Origin: CADEDH01 sp965216205
GTDB taxonomy: Bacteria > Actinomycetota > Acidimicrobiia > Acidimicrobiales > SZUA-35
Assembly: GCA_965216205.1 (NCBI GenBank)
Contig: OZ244139.1
Location: 3,410,001 to 3,474,000 of the forward strand
DNA length: 64,000 bases
Direction of reading: 5' to 3'
Shown: positions 16,035 to 24,498 of the stretch, piece by piece
How positions within the stretch are numbered: the stretch's first letter is position 1
Layout: the number at the start of each line of letters is the position of its first letter
Notes under the pieces: generated by a model
Database searches by the model: none
Told to the model about the DNA's origin: nothing
What the model saw: the letters and a program-made list of their open reading frames with translations, nothing else
Made by a program: the position numbers and the translations under genes

Positions 16035-17768
16035 TCACGTCGATGGCGGCAGCAACCGGAGGCCGACGTCTTCGAGCTGCTGGGTGTCGACCTCGGTGGG
16101 GGCCCCGGTCATCGGGTCGAGGCCGGACTGCGGCTTCGGAAACGCGATGATCTCGCGGATGTTCTCCTCCCCGGCGAGGATCGCGATCAGCCGCTCCATC
16201 CCGAACGCGAAGCCGCCGTGGGGTGGCGCCCCGTAGGAGAACGGGGTGAGGAAGAAGCCGAACCGCTTCTCGGCCTCCGCCTCGTCGATACCGAGCAGGG
16301 TGAACACGCGCTGCTGGAGGACCGGGTCGTGGATCCGGATGCTGCCAGAACCGAGCTCCCACCCGTTGAGCACGAGGTCGTAGGCCCACGCCCGGACCGA
16401 CATGGGGTCGGACTCGAGCTTGTCGAGGTCGGCGGTGTGGGGGTGGCAGAAGGCGTGATGGCCGGGCTTGGGAAGGCCGGAGGTCTCGTCGATTCCCACG
16501 AACAGGGGGAAGTCGACCACCCACAGGTACTCGTAGGGGCCCTCGCTCACCGGCGGTCGACCGAGCCGGTTGCGGAGGTCGCCGAGGACCTCGCAGGTGA
16601 TCATCCACTCGTCGGCGACCAGGAGCAGGAGATCGTCGGGGCCGGCGTCGAACGTCTCGACGAGGCCGGCCCGCTCCTCGTCGGACAGGAACTTGGCGAC
16701 CGGCGAGTCGAGCTGGCCGTCGGCCGTCACCTTCATCCACACCAGTCCCTTCGCCCCGAGCGACTTGGCGTGGTCGGTGAGCCCGTCGAGCTTGTTCCGA
16801 CCCCAGTCGGGGGCGGCGCCGGCGGCCTTGATGCCCTTGATCGACCCCGCCGAGGCGAAGGCCTTGAACCCCGTGTCGGCGAACAGGGCGGTGAGCTCCG
16901 TCAGCTCCATCCCGAACCGCACGTCGGGCTTGTCGGTGCCGAAGCGCTCCATCGCCTCGTGCCAGGTGATGCGGGGGACATCGCCAGGTCGGACGCCGGT
17001 CACGGCTTCGGCTGCGTCGAGCACGGAGACCTCGACCGCGGCGAGCACGTCGTCGACGTCGGCGAAGCTCATCTCCATGTCGAGCTGCATGAACTCGTAC
17101 TGCCGGTCGGCCCGGAGATCCTCGTCGCGGAGGCACCGGGCGATCTGGTAGTACCGGTCGACACCGCCGACCATCAGCAACTGCTTGTAGAGCTGGGGCG
17201 ACTGGGGCAGGGCGTAGAAGGAGCCGGGCCGTTGCCGAGACGGCACGAGGAACTCCCGCGCCCCCTCCGGGGTGCTCGGCATCAGCATGGGGGTCTCGAC
17301 CTCGACGAAGCCCTGACGCTCCATCGCCACCCGGACCGCGGTGTTGACCGTGGATCGGATGCGGAGGTTCCGTTGCATCCGCGCTCGTCGGAGGTCGAGG
17401 TAGCGGTGCCGGAGGCGAACCATCTCGTCGACGTCATCGGCCCGATCGTCGAGCGGGAACGGCGGGGGCTCGGCGGTCGACAGGATCTCGACGGACGCGT
17501 CGGCGACCTCGATCTGGCCGGTGGCGAGCGAGTCGTTCACGGTCCCGTCCGGCCGTTGGGACACCGTGCCGGTCACCGCCAGCACGTACTCGGCCCGGAC
17601 GTCCACCGTGTTGTCGACCACGCACTGGGTGATCCCGGAGTGGTCCCGGAGGTCGACGAACGCCAGGTGCTCACCATGCTCCCGGCGACGGTTGACCCAG
17701 CCGGTCAGGGTCACCGTCTGCCCGATGTGTTCCTGGCGAAGCTCGCCGCAGAGATGGGTGCGCATCAT
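16035..17768 (-). CDS. aspS: Aspartate--tRNA(Asp/Asn) ligase
   Basis: A 577-residue bacterial-type class IIb synthetase. Domains: N-terminal OB anticodon-binding domain ('VTLTGWVNRRREHGE'), catalytic core with 'FVEVETPMLMPSTPEGARE' and 'RCLRDEDLRADRQYEF' (motif 2), an inserted GAD domain (about 280-410), and motif 3 in 'PHGGFAFGMER'. Actinobacteria without asparagine synthetase routes often use a non-discriminating form with GatCAB. Whether this one charges tRNA-Asn cannot be settled here. The two Met codons at the start follow TAAGGT by 7 bases, indicating a leaderless transcript. Confidence 0.97.
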   Translation of the reverse strand: MMRTHLCGELRQEHIGQTVTLTGWVNRRREHGEHLAFVDLRDHSGITQCVVDNTVDVRAEYVLAVTGTVSQRPDGTVNDSLATGQIEVADASVEILSTAEPPPFPLDDRADDVDEMVRLRHRYLDLRRARMQRNLRIRSTVNTAVRVAMERQGFVEVETPMLMPSTPEGAREFLVPSRQRPGSFYALPQSPQLYKQLLMVGGVDRYYQIARCLRDEDLRADRQYEFMQLDMEMSFADVDDVLAAVEVSVLDAAEAVTGVRPGDVPRITWHEAMERFGTDKPDVRFGMELTELTALFADTGFKAFASAGSIKGIKAAGAAPDWGRNKLDGLTDHAKSLGAKGLVWMKVTADGQLDSPVAKFLSDEERAGLVETFDAGPDDLLLLVADEWMITCEVLGDLRNRLGRPPVSEGPYEYLWVVDFPLFVGIDETSGLPKPGHHAFCHPHTADLDKLESDPMSVRAWAYDLVLNGWELGSGSIRIHDPVLQQRVFTLLGIDEAEAEKRFGFFLTPFSYGAPPHGGFAFGMERLIAILAGEENIREIIAFPKPQSGLDPMTGAPTEVDTQQLEDVGLRLLPPST

Positions 17769-17775
17769 GGTGCCG

Positions 17776-17781
17776 ACCTTA
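17776..17781 (-). promoter_or_regulatory. -10 box for a leaderless aspS transcript
   Basis: TAAGGT on the minus strand with 7 bases to the first ATG of aspS. There is no ribosome-binding site between them. Confidence 0.55.
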
Positions 17782-17824
17782 CCCGTCGTGACCGGCGAAT
17801 CTCAGCGAGTTCGGGTCACCGACC

Positions 17825-20083
17825 TCAGCGAGTCTGGCCGGGGACGACCCGGAAGACGTCGTAGACGCCGTCGACCTGGCGGATCGCTCGGATGAGCCAG
17901 TCGAGGTGGGCGAGGTCCACGATCTCGAACTCGAAGGTGAGGCGGGCGATGCGGTCGTCGGAGGTCGTCGACGCCGAGCTGAGGATGTTGATGTGCTGAT
18001 CGGACACCGCGCCGTACACGTCGGCGAGCAGGTGCGAACGATCGTAGGCCCGGACCTCCAACGACACGACGAAGCTGTCGACCTGGCCGTCGACGTCCCA
18101 CTCGACGTCGATCAGGCGGTCGAACTGAGCGGATGCGAGCGACTCGGCGTTCGAGCAGTCGGTCCGGTGGACGGAGACCCCGCGGCCCCGGGTGACGAAG
18201 CCCATGATGCTGTCGCCGGGGACCGGCGTGCAGCAACGCGAGAGCCGGACGAAGACGTCGTCGAAGCCCTCGACGCGGACCCCGACCGAGCCCGGCTCCC
18301 GCCTCGGCTTCGAACGGGGGGTGACGATCCGCTCGGCGGGGGGTGGCTCGGACGTGACGAGCTCCCGCACGATCCGGGACGCCACCGTCTCGGCGGTCAC
18401 GTGGCCCTCGCCGATCGCGGCGTGGAGGGACTCGAGGTCGTTGTAGCCGAGATCGGTGGCGATGGTCTCGAGGTTCTTCGCCCTCGTGCCGTTGCGGGCG
18501 CCGTTGCTCGAGGCCCGAGACGCCTTGGCCAGATCCGCCATCGTCATGCCTTCGCGGCGGAGGGCCCGCTCGAGCGCGACCTTGCCGTCGCGGGCGGCGG
18601 CGCCTCGCCGCTCCTTGGAGAACCACTGCTTGATCTTCGACGATGCCCGGTGGGAGGAGACGAACTTCAACCAGTCGGTCGACGGACCGGCGCCCTCGAC
18701 CTTCGACGTGAAGATCTCGACGGTCTCGCCCGAGTGCAGCGGCTCCGACAGCGGCACCAGCCGTCCGTCGACCTTCGCCCCGACGCAACGGTGCCCGACC
18801 TCGGTGTGGACGGCGTAGGCGAAGTCGATCGGCGTCGACCCGGCGGGGAGGACCGTGACCGCACCCTGTGGGGTGAAGACGAACACCTCGTCGGTGTCGA
18901 GGTCGATCTTGAGGTTGTCGAGGAACTCCGAGGGATCGGAGGTCTCCTTCTCCCAGTCGACGATGCGGGTCAGCCACGGGAGGTCGGCGGCGCCATCGGC
19001 CCCGTCCTTGTAGGCGTAGTGGGAGGCCACGCCGGTCTCGGCCCGCTCGTGCATCTCCCTGGTCCGGATCTGGACCTCGATCGCCTTGCCCTGCGGACCG
19101 ACCACCGTGGTGTGCAGCGACTGGTAGAGGTTGAACTTGGGCATCGCCACGTAGTCCTTGAACCGGCCGGGAACCGGCTTCCAGGTGGCGTGGATCGAGC
19201 CGAGGGCCGCGTAGCAGTCGCGGACGGTGTTGACGATCACCCGGATCCCGACGAGGTCGTTGATCTCGTCGAACTCCTTGTCCTTCAGGACCATCTTCTC
19301 GTAGATCGAGTAGAGGTTCTTGTCCCGCCCCATCACCTCGGCCCGGATGTTGAGCTCGTCGACCCGGTGACGGATGTCCTCGAGGACCTGCGTGAGATAG
19401 AAGTCACGCTCGGGGGCCCGCTTGGCCACCATGTGCTCGATCTCCGCGTAGCGCTTCGGGTGGAGGGCGGCGAAGCTCAGGTCCTCGAGCTGCTGCTTCA
19501 GCTCCTGCATCCCGAGCCGGTGGGCGAGTGGGGCGTAGATGTCGAGCGTCTCGCGGGCGATCCGCGCCTGCTTCCAGTCCGGCAGGGCGGCGATGGTGCG
19601 GAGGTTGTGCAGCCGGTCGCAGAGCTTGATGATCAGGACCCGGATGTCCTTGGCCATGGCCACGATCATCTTGCGGAACGACGCGGCCTGGGCCGCTTCC
19701 CGCGAGTCGAACCGGACCCGGTCCAGCTTGGTGACACCGTCGACGATGGCGGTCACGTCGGGGCCGAACGCCCGCTGGATGTCGTCGAGCTCGACCCGGG
19801 TGTCCTCCACCGCGTCGTGGAGGAGCGCCGAGGCGATCGTGACCTCGTCGAGGCCGAGGTCGGCCACGATCCTGGCCACCGCCAGCGGGTGGACGATGTA
19901 GGGCTCACCCGACTTCCGGAACTGTGTGGCGTGCGCCTTCGCCGCCATCTTGTAGGCGCGGGAGACCACGTCGATCTGCCGCTCACGATCGTGCCCCTTG
20001 AAGCCACCGATGAGGGCGGCGATCTGGTCCTCGGTCTGCCGTCGCTCCCGACGCCACGGCAGCACCCGTTCGACGGTGATCAC
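17825..20083 (-). CDS. rel: Bifunctional (p)ppGpp synthetase/hydrolase
   Basis: A 752-residue long RSH protein controlling the stringent response. The HD hydrolase domain is intact ('HPLAVARIVADL', 'ALLHDAVEDT'). The synthetase domain carries 'RFKDYVAMPKFNLYQSLHTT', whose RxKD motif is that of bifunctional Rel enzymes as opposed to monofunctional RelA (ExDD). TGS ('DEVFVFTPQGAVTVLPAGSTPIDFAY' region), helical and C-terminal ACT domains follow. The GTG at 20083 is the only in-frame start near the conserved N-terminus. It overlaps the stop of a 12-codon upstream ORF as GTGA, so rel translation is probably coupled to that ORF. It lies 106 bases downstream of secF, as in mycobacteria but without apt. 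Confidence 0.96.
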   Translation of the reverse strand: MITVERVLPWRRERRQTEDQIAALIGGFKGHDRERQIDVVSRAYKMAAKAHATQFRKSGEPYIVHPLAVARIVADLGLDEVTIASALLHDAVEDTRVELDDIQRAFGPDVTAIVDGVTKLDRVRFDSREAAQAASFRKMIVAMAKDIRVLIIKLCDRLHNLRTIAALPDWKQARIARETLDIYAPLAHRLGMQELKQQLEDLSFAALHPKRYAEIEHMVAKRAPERDFYLTQVLEDIRHRVDELNIRAEVMGRDKNLYSIYEKMVLKDKEFDEINDLVGIRVIVNTVRDCYAALGSIHATWKPVPGRFKDYVAMPKFNLYQSLHTTVVGPQGKAIEVQIRTREMHERAETGVASHYAYKDGADGAADLPWLTRIVDWEKETSDPSEFLDNLKIDLDTDEVFVFTPQGAVTVLPAGSTPIDFAYAVHTEVGHRCVGAKVDGRLVPLSEPLHSGETVEIFTSKVEGAGPSTDWLKFVSSHRASSKIKQWFSKERRGAAARDGKVALERALRREGMTMADLAKASRASSNGARNGTRAKNLETIATDLGYNDLESLHAAIGEGHVTAETVASRIVRELVTSEPPPAERIVTPRSKPRREPGSVGVRVEGFDDVFVRLSRCCTPVPGDSIMGFVTRGRGVSVHRTDCSNAESLASAQFDRLIDVEWDVDGQVDSFVVSLEVRAYDRSHLLADVYGAVSDQHINILSSASTTSDDRIARLTFEFEIVDLAHLDWLIRAIRQVDGVYDVFRVVPGQTR

Positions 20084-20118
20084 CCGTGGTTCGCCCGCGG
20101 TCGGCCGTTGGTGCGCAT
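20080..20118 (-). CDS. Upstream mini-ORF coupled to rel
   Basis: Twelve codons plus stop, encoding MRTNGRPRANHG. The ATG at 20118 is 7 bases after a TATCGT box, so it would be read from a leaderless transcript. Its TGA overlaps the rel GTG in a GTGA quadruplet. The rel start itself lacks a ribosome-binding site, so ribosomes arriving from the mini-ORF would be the natural source of rel initiation. A GTG just before the ATG could add one codon. This is an inference from sequence geometry; the peptide itself need not have a function. Three of its 12 codons encode Arg. Confidence 0.5.
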   Translation of the reverse strand: MRTNGRPRANHG

Positions 20119-20125
20119 CACCTCA

Positions 20126-20131
20126 ACGATA
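20126..20131 (-). promoter_or_regulatory. -10 box for the rel upstream ORF
   Basis: TATCGT on the minus strand, 7 bases before the mini-ORF ATG at 20118 and 42 bases before the rel GTG. Confidence 0.5.
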
Positions 20132-20189
20132 GGCCCTGGCACGACCGACCACGAACAGCCCTCGCCGGACTGCGTCTTCGAGTCCCGCG

Positions 20190-21242
20190 CTAGCGACGTC
20201 GCTTGTTCTTCCTGGGTCGGGGGGTCACACCACCGCTGGCCACCGACGCCTCGGCGACGACCGGATCATCCGCCTCGTCGTCACCGAAGCTCTCGGCGAC
20301 CCGCCGCTGGCGGCGGCGGGTCTCGTCGTCGACGGGCTCCCGCTCCTTCAACCAGGCCAGCACCGGGGCGGCGACGAACACCGAGGAGTACGTGCCGAGG
20401 ATCAGGCCGACGAACAGGGCCAGCGCGAAGTCCTGGAGTGACGCACCGCCGAGGAAGACACCACCGATGACCAGCATCGACAGCACTGGCAGCACCGTGG
20501 TGATCGTCGTGTTGATGGACCGCATCAACACCTGGTTCATCGACCGGTTGATCACCTCGGTGTGCGACACGCCATCGGCGACCGGCGAGTCGAGGTTCTC
20601 CAGGACCTTGTCGTACACGACGACCGTGTCGTACAGCGAGTAGCCGAGGATCGTGAGCAGGGCGATGACCGTGGCGGGGGTCACCTCGAAGCCGAACAGG
20701 GCGTAGACGCCGGCGGTCACCAGCAGGTCGTGGACGACGGCGACCAGCGCACCGAGCGCCATCCGCCATTCCAGCCGCCAGGCGAGATAGGCGGCGACCG
20801 CCACGAAGAACAGGATCAGCGCCCGGACCGCCTTGTCGGTGATCTGGTCGCCCCAGGTGGGTCCGACGGTCGAGACGCTCACGTCGTCGACCCCGACCCC
20901 GCCCAGTTCGGCCAGCGACGCGACGATCTCGGAGCTGCGGGCGATGTCGTCGGTACCCGACTGGATCCGGATGAACGTGCCCTGCTCGGGATCCTCGACG
21001 AGCTGCACCCGACCCTCGGCGAGGTCGACGGCGTTCCGACCGTCGGCCACGGTGACCGTGTCGTCGACGGGGACGATCCACACGCCGCCACCCTCGAAGT
21101 CGATACTGAGGTTCAGGCCCCGGACCAGGAGGAGGACGATCGAGATGGCGACCAGCCCGGCCGAGACCGCGACCGATCGCTTCCACACCGGTCGGAAGTC
21201 GATGTTGGTCTCGCCCCGGTAGAGGCGTCGCAGCGTTCTCAT
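20190..21242 (-). CDS. secF: Protein translocase subunit SecF
   Basis: A 350-residue RND-superfamily membrane protein that, with SecD, uses the proton-motive force to pull exported proteins through SecYEG. There are six predicted helices: one at the N-terminus ('SAGLVAISIVLLLVRGL'), then the periplasmic P4 domain (about 50-130), then five helices. Conserved blocks are 'DFEGGGVW', 'GALVAVVHDLLVTAGVYAL', 'ILGYSLYDTVVVYDKVLEN' and 'RSINTTITTVLPVL'. The C-terminal tail is charged and ends in a basic run. The start overlaps the secD stop as ATGA. Confidence 0.97.
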   Translation of the reverse strand: MRTLRRLYRGETNIDFRPVWKRSVAVSAGLVAISIVLLLVRGLNLSIDFEGGGVWIVPVDDTVTVADGRNAVDLAEGRVQLVEDPEQGTFIRIQSGTDDIARSSEIVASLAELGGVGVDDVSVSTVGPTWGDQITDKAVRALILFFVAVAAYLAWRLEWRMALGALVAVVHDLLVTAGVYALFGFEVTPATVIALLTILGYSLYDTVVVYDKVLENLDSPVADGVSHTEVINRSMNQVLMRSINTTITTVLPVLSMLVIGGVFLGGASLQDFALALFVGLILGTYSSVFVAAPVLAWLKEREPVDDETRRRQRRVAESFGDDEADDPVVAEASVASGGVTPRPRKNKRRR

Positions 21243-22957
21243 GAGGCGCTCCCCGTGGTGTCGGCTCTCGCCGGGAGGCCGAGCAGGCCGGGCTTGTCGA
21301 GCACCGCCTGGCGGCGGGCGATGAACGCCAGCGCCGGCCGCATGAAGAGCCAGGAGATGACGAGGTCGAGGATCGTGGCGAGCCCGAGGTAGAACGCGAA
21401 GCCCCGCACTGCGCCGACGGTCAACCAGTAGAGAAGCGCAGCCGCGATCAGGCTGACGACATCGGCCTTGACGATGGTGGAGATCGCGCTCTGGTAGGCG
21501 CGATCGACCGCAGTGGGCACCCGCCGACCGTTCCGGTAGGCGTCCTTCACGTTCTCGAAGTAGACGATGTTCGAGTCGGCCGAGACACCGACCGACACGA
21601 TCAGGCCGACGACACCGGCGAGCGTGAGTGCGAGGCCGAGGTTCTCACCGAACCAGGCGATGATCGCCCACAACAGGACGGCGGAGATCACGAGACCGGC
21701 GATGGCGACGAGCCCCGCCAGCCGGTAGTAGGCCAGCAGGAAGACGGCGACGAGCGCCAAGCCGATGAGACCGGCGATCACCCCGGCGTCGAGCACGTCG
21801 TCGCCGATCGTGGCCGACACCGTCCGGGTCTGCTGCGTCTCGAGCTCCAGCGGCAAGGCTCCGAAGCGGAGGACCGAAGCGAGATCCTTCGCCTCCTCCT
21901 CCTCGAACGAGCCGGAGATCACGATCTGGTCGCGACCGAAGGCTGGAGCGTTGATCGTTGGGCTCGACACGACCACGTGGTCGAGGACGATGGCGAGCCG
22001 CCCGGAGGGACAGACGACCGGGTCCGGCGTCTGGATGTAGCATCGACCAGCCGCCTCGTTGAAGGCATCGATACCGTCCGGGCCGCTGCGGAACACCGGG
22101 TTGACCGTCCACTGGCCGGTCGGATCGATGTCGACACCTGCGGTCTCCAGCGCGTCACCGGTGAGGAGCGTCGGTCCGAGACACACCCGGTTACCGGTCT
22201 CGTCGGTCAGGAGCACGGGCTGGTCGGCGACGTCCTGCTCCGGCTCGGTCACGTCACCGCCACACGCCTCGATGACGGCGAGCTCGGCTGGATCGAGCGT
22301 GCCCTGCTCGGCCGGCGCGATCGTGCCCTCGCCATCATCGTCCCCGGCCTCGTCGTCGGCGCCGGTGGTGGTGGTCGTCTCCTCATCGATGGCGTCGTCT
22401 GCATCGGCGACATCGTCGGTGGAGAACGCGATCGGCAACATGCCGCCCTGCGACTCCTCCTCCTCGGCCCCGTCCGTCGTGCTGGTCGTCGAGTCCTCGT
22501 CCTCGGCCCCGTCCGTCGTGCTGGACGTCGAGTCCTCGTCGTCGGCCGGGGGGGTCTCGGCATCGCCGACCGCCACCTCGGGGCCGAGATCGAAGATGAC
22601 CGGGCGGAAGCGGAGCTCGGCGGTCTGGCCGACCAGTTCGAGCGCCCGTTGCTGTTCCTTCACCCCGGGGAGATCCACCACGATCGTCTCACCCTGGCGC
22701 GAGATCTCGGGCTCGGCCACGCCGAGCGCATCGACCCGGGATCGGATGATCTCGACGGTCTGATCGAGCGCCTCCTCGTCGATCTGGACGGTCTCGCCGG
22801 TCTCCGGATCGGCCAAGGCGGTCGGCTGCAGCACGACCGACACCCCGCCCTGCAGATCGAGCCCGAGCAGCGGCTGGTTACCCGACACGATCGTGTAGAT
22901 CGCGGCCACGACGGCCACCACCACCACGCCGAACGCCGACGACCTCACCAACCCCAC
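21239..22957 (-). CDS. secD: Protein translocase subunit SecD with an acidic low-complexity insert
   Basis: A 572-residue partner of SecF. It starts with one helix and 'GLDLQGGVSVVLQP', then the P1 domain ('RVDALGVAEPEISRQG..IVVDLPGV'). The C-terminal membrane half has 'GLIGLALVAVFLLAYYRL', 'VGVSADSNIVYFENVKDAYR' and 'GFAFYLGLATILDLV'. Between about residues 130 and 235 is a Glu/Asp/Thr/Ser-rich stretch with no obvious fold. Part of it is encoded by a 39-bp tandem duplication (22462-22539). Four cysteines in the extracellular half (e.g. 'EACGGD', 'RVCLGP', 'RCYIQ', 'VVCPSG') could form disulfides. The stop overlaps secF. Confidence 0.96.
   Translation of the reverse strand: MGLVRSSAFGVVVVAVVAAIYTIVSGNQPLLGLDLQGGVSVVLQPTALADPETGETVQIDEEALDQTVEIIRSRVDALGVAEPEISRQGETIVVDLPGVKEQQRALELVGQTAELRFRPVIFDLGPEVAVGDAETPPADDEDSTSSTTDGAEDEDSTTSTTDGAEEEESQGGMLPIAFSTDDVADADDAIDEETTTTTGADDEAGDDDGEGTIAPAEQGTLDPAELAVIEACGGDVTEPEQDVADQPVLLTDETGNRVCLGPTLLTGDALETAGVDIDPTGQWTVNPVFRSGPDGIDAFNEAAGRCYIQTPDPVVCPSGRLAIVLDHVVVSSPTINAPAFGRDQIVISGSFEEEEAKDLASVLRFGALPLELETQQTRTVSATIGDDVLDAGVIAGLIGLALVAVFLLAYYRLAGLVAIAGLVISAVLLWAIIAWFGENLGLALTLAGVVGLIVSVGVSADSNIVYFENVKDAYRNGRRVPTAVDRAYQSAISTIVKADVVSLIAAALLYWLTVGAVRGFAFYLGLATILDLVISWLFMRPALAFIARRQAVLDKPGLLGLPARADTTGSAS
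22462..22539. repeat. 39-bp tandem duplication inside secD
   Basis: Two adjacent 39-bp copies (22462-22500 and 22501-22539) differing at a single base (t/a). The unit is 13 codons, so copy changes keep the frame. It encodes the acidic Ser/Thr stretch with two near-identical 13-residue repeats in the periplasmic domain of SecD. Confidence 0.9.
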
Positions 22958-22959
22958 GA

Positions 22960-23265
22960 TCAGTCGTCCTCGCTGTCGACCGTGTCCTCGACCGTGTCTG
23001 CGGCGTCGTCGTCGACGACCTCGACCTTGCCGGCCACCGCGCTCTTCGAGACCTTCAACTCGGTACCGGTCGCGACCTCCAGCCAGAGGATCTCGCCGTC
23101 GATCGCCGACACGAACCCGTGGATGCCGGAGTTGAGCACGACCTCATCACCGTCCGACAGGCTGGCCAGGAGGGCCTTGTGTTCCCTGGTCCGCCGCTGC
23201 TGGGGCAGGATCAGCACGAAATACATCAGCCCGCCGATGAGAATCAGGGGTAAGAACTGCTCCAT
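22960..23265 (-). CDS. yajC: Preprotein translocase subunit YajC
   Basis: A 101-residue single-pass protein that associates with SecDF. It has an N-terminal helix ('MEQFLPLILIGGLMYFVLIL') followed by 'PQQRRTREHKALLASLSDGDEV', the classic YajC signature, then a small beta domain ('GIHGFVSAIDG') and an acidic C-terminus. The ATG is preceded by GGAGGT with an 8-base spacer, one of the best ribosome-binding sites in the window. It is followed by secD after 2 bases, so yajC-secD-secF form one unit. Confidence 0.96.
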   Translation of the reverse strand: MEQFLPLILIGGLMYFVLILPQQRRTREHKALLASLSDGDEVVLNSGIHGFVSAIDGEILWLEVATGTELKVSKSAVAGKVEVVDDDAADTVEDTVDSEDD

Positions 23266-23288
23266 TGGGGGCTACCTCCAGCGTCGTG

Positions 23289-23294
23289 ACGGTA
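23289..23294 (-). promoter_or_regulatory. Possible promoter -10 box for yajC-secD-secF
   Basis: TACCGT on the minus strand, 23 bases before the yajC ATG, leaving room for a short leader that carries the GGAGGT ribosome-binding site. It may give the sec genes a promoter of their own downstream of tgt. Confidence 0.35.
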
Positions 23295-23341
23295 GCGGGC
23301 GGGTCGAGCTATCGGGCGCCGCAGCCGCTGTCAGCGGGAGC

Positions 23342-24478
23342 CTACCCAGGTGGCTGCTCGTCGGGGGCCCAGGCCGCCCAGACCTCCCGGCGGAGCTTGT
23401 CGAACCGGCCAGCCACGATCGCCTCACGCATCCGGCCGACGAGATCGGCGAGCCACGCCAGGTTGTGCAGGGTGATGATGCGCCCCGCCGTCGGCTCCCT
23501 CGTGACCAGCAGATGTCGGAGGTAGGCACGGCTGAACCGGCCCGACAGGTCGTGCACGAACGTCGGGTCGATCGGACCGTCATCGCGGGCGTTGACGCGG
23601 TTGCGCAGGTTGACCCGACCCTCGCCGGTCAGGGCGGTGCCGTGGCGGGCGAGCCGGGTCGGTAGCACGCAGTCGAACATGTCGATGCCGTGGGCGACGG
23701 CCTCCACCAGTCCGACCGGATCGCCGAGCCCCATGAAGTAGCGGGGTCGATCGGCCGGCAGGCGGGCTGTCGCCGCGGCGAGGGCGGGGATCATCGCGTC
23801 GCGCTCCTCCCCCACCGACAGCCCACCGACCGCGTAGCCGTCGAAGCCGATGGCCACGGTGCGATCGGCAGACCGCTCGCGGAGGTCGGGTTCCACCCCG
23901 CCCTGCACGATGCCGAACTGGGCCTGGCCGTCGTCTCCGTCGGTCCCACGGCTCCGCTCGTGGGCGTCCTTGGACCGCGCCGCCCACCGGAGCGTGAGCT
24001 CCAGCGACGCCACGAGGTCGGTTCGTTCGGCCGGCAGGGCGGGGCAGACGTCGAGCACCATGGCGATGTCGGAGCCGAGCTGGCGCTGCACCTCCACCGA
24101 GCGCTCGGGGGTGAGGGTCACCGTCGAGCCGTCGTACACGGAGCGGAACGACGCCCCGTCCTCGGTGATCTTCGGTTCCAGCGAGAAGATCTGGTAGCCG
24201 CCCGAATCGGTGAGGATGTGGCCGTTCCAGTCCATGAACCGGTGGAGGCCGCCGAGGTCGGCGATCAGGTCGGCTCCGGGCCGCTCCAGCAGGTGGTAGG
24301 TGTTGCCCAACACGATCGGCGGTCCCAGACGCTCGAGGTCGAACGTGTCGAGCGTCTTCACCGCGCCCCTGGTTCCGACGGGCATGAAGACCGGGGTCGG
24401 GAACGAGCCCCGGCCGCTGGTGATCGTGCCGGCCCTCGCTGCGCCGTCGGTTGCCTCGATCGCTATCGACAGACCCAC
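23342..24478 (-). CDS. tgt: tRNA-guanine transglycosylase lacking the zinc cysteines
   Basis: A 378-residue TIM-barrel protein of the bacterial Tgt family, which swaps guanine-34 of GUN anticodons for preQ1. The GTG at 24478, 20 bases after queA, gives the normal N-terminus. Catalytic features remain: 'LTDSGGYQIFSL', 'VLDVCPALP', 'GIVQGGVE', 'YAVGGLSVGE' and the nucleophile region 'GIDMFDCVLPTR'. The canonical zinc motif CxCxxC before 'SRAYLRH' is replaced by 'DPTFVHDLSG' (residues 304-313). Only the later His (H338, 'TLHNL') survives. The PTRN of the active site is PTRL. It may be a zinc-free variant or have changed activity. Confidence 0.9.
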   Translation of the reverse strand: MGLSIAIEATDGAARAGTITSGRGSFPTPVFMPVGTRGAVKTLDTFDLERLGPPIVLGNTYHLLERPGADLIADLGGLHRFMDWNGHILTDSGGYQIFSLEPKITEDGASFRSVYDGSTVTLTPERSVEVQRQLGSDIAMVLDVCPALPAERTDLVASLELTLRWAARSKDAHERSRGTDGDDGQAQFGIVQGGVEPDLRERSADRTVAIGFDGYAVGGLSVGEERDAMIPALAAATARLPADRPRYFMGLGDPVGLVEAVAHGIDMFDCVLPTRLARHGTALTGEGRVNLRNRVNARDDGPIDPTFVHDLSGRFSRAYLRHLLVTREPTAGRIITLHNLAWLADLVGRMREAIVAGRFDKLRREVWAAWAPDEQPPG

Positions 24479-24498
24479 CGGCCCAGGATGCCCCCGTG

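Noticed and set aside
17906..20470. Plus-strand open frame of 854 codons opposite rel
   Set aside because: No recognisable domain, and the rel frame on the minus strand has complete HD, synthetase, TGS and ACT motifs.
22462..22539. 39-bp repeats in secD as a CRISPR or attachment-site remnant
   Set aside because: Only two adjacent copies inside a coding region, in frame, with no mobile-element genes nearby.
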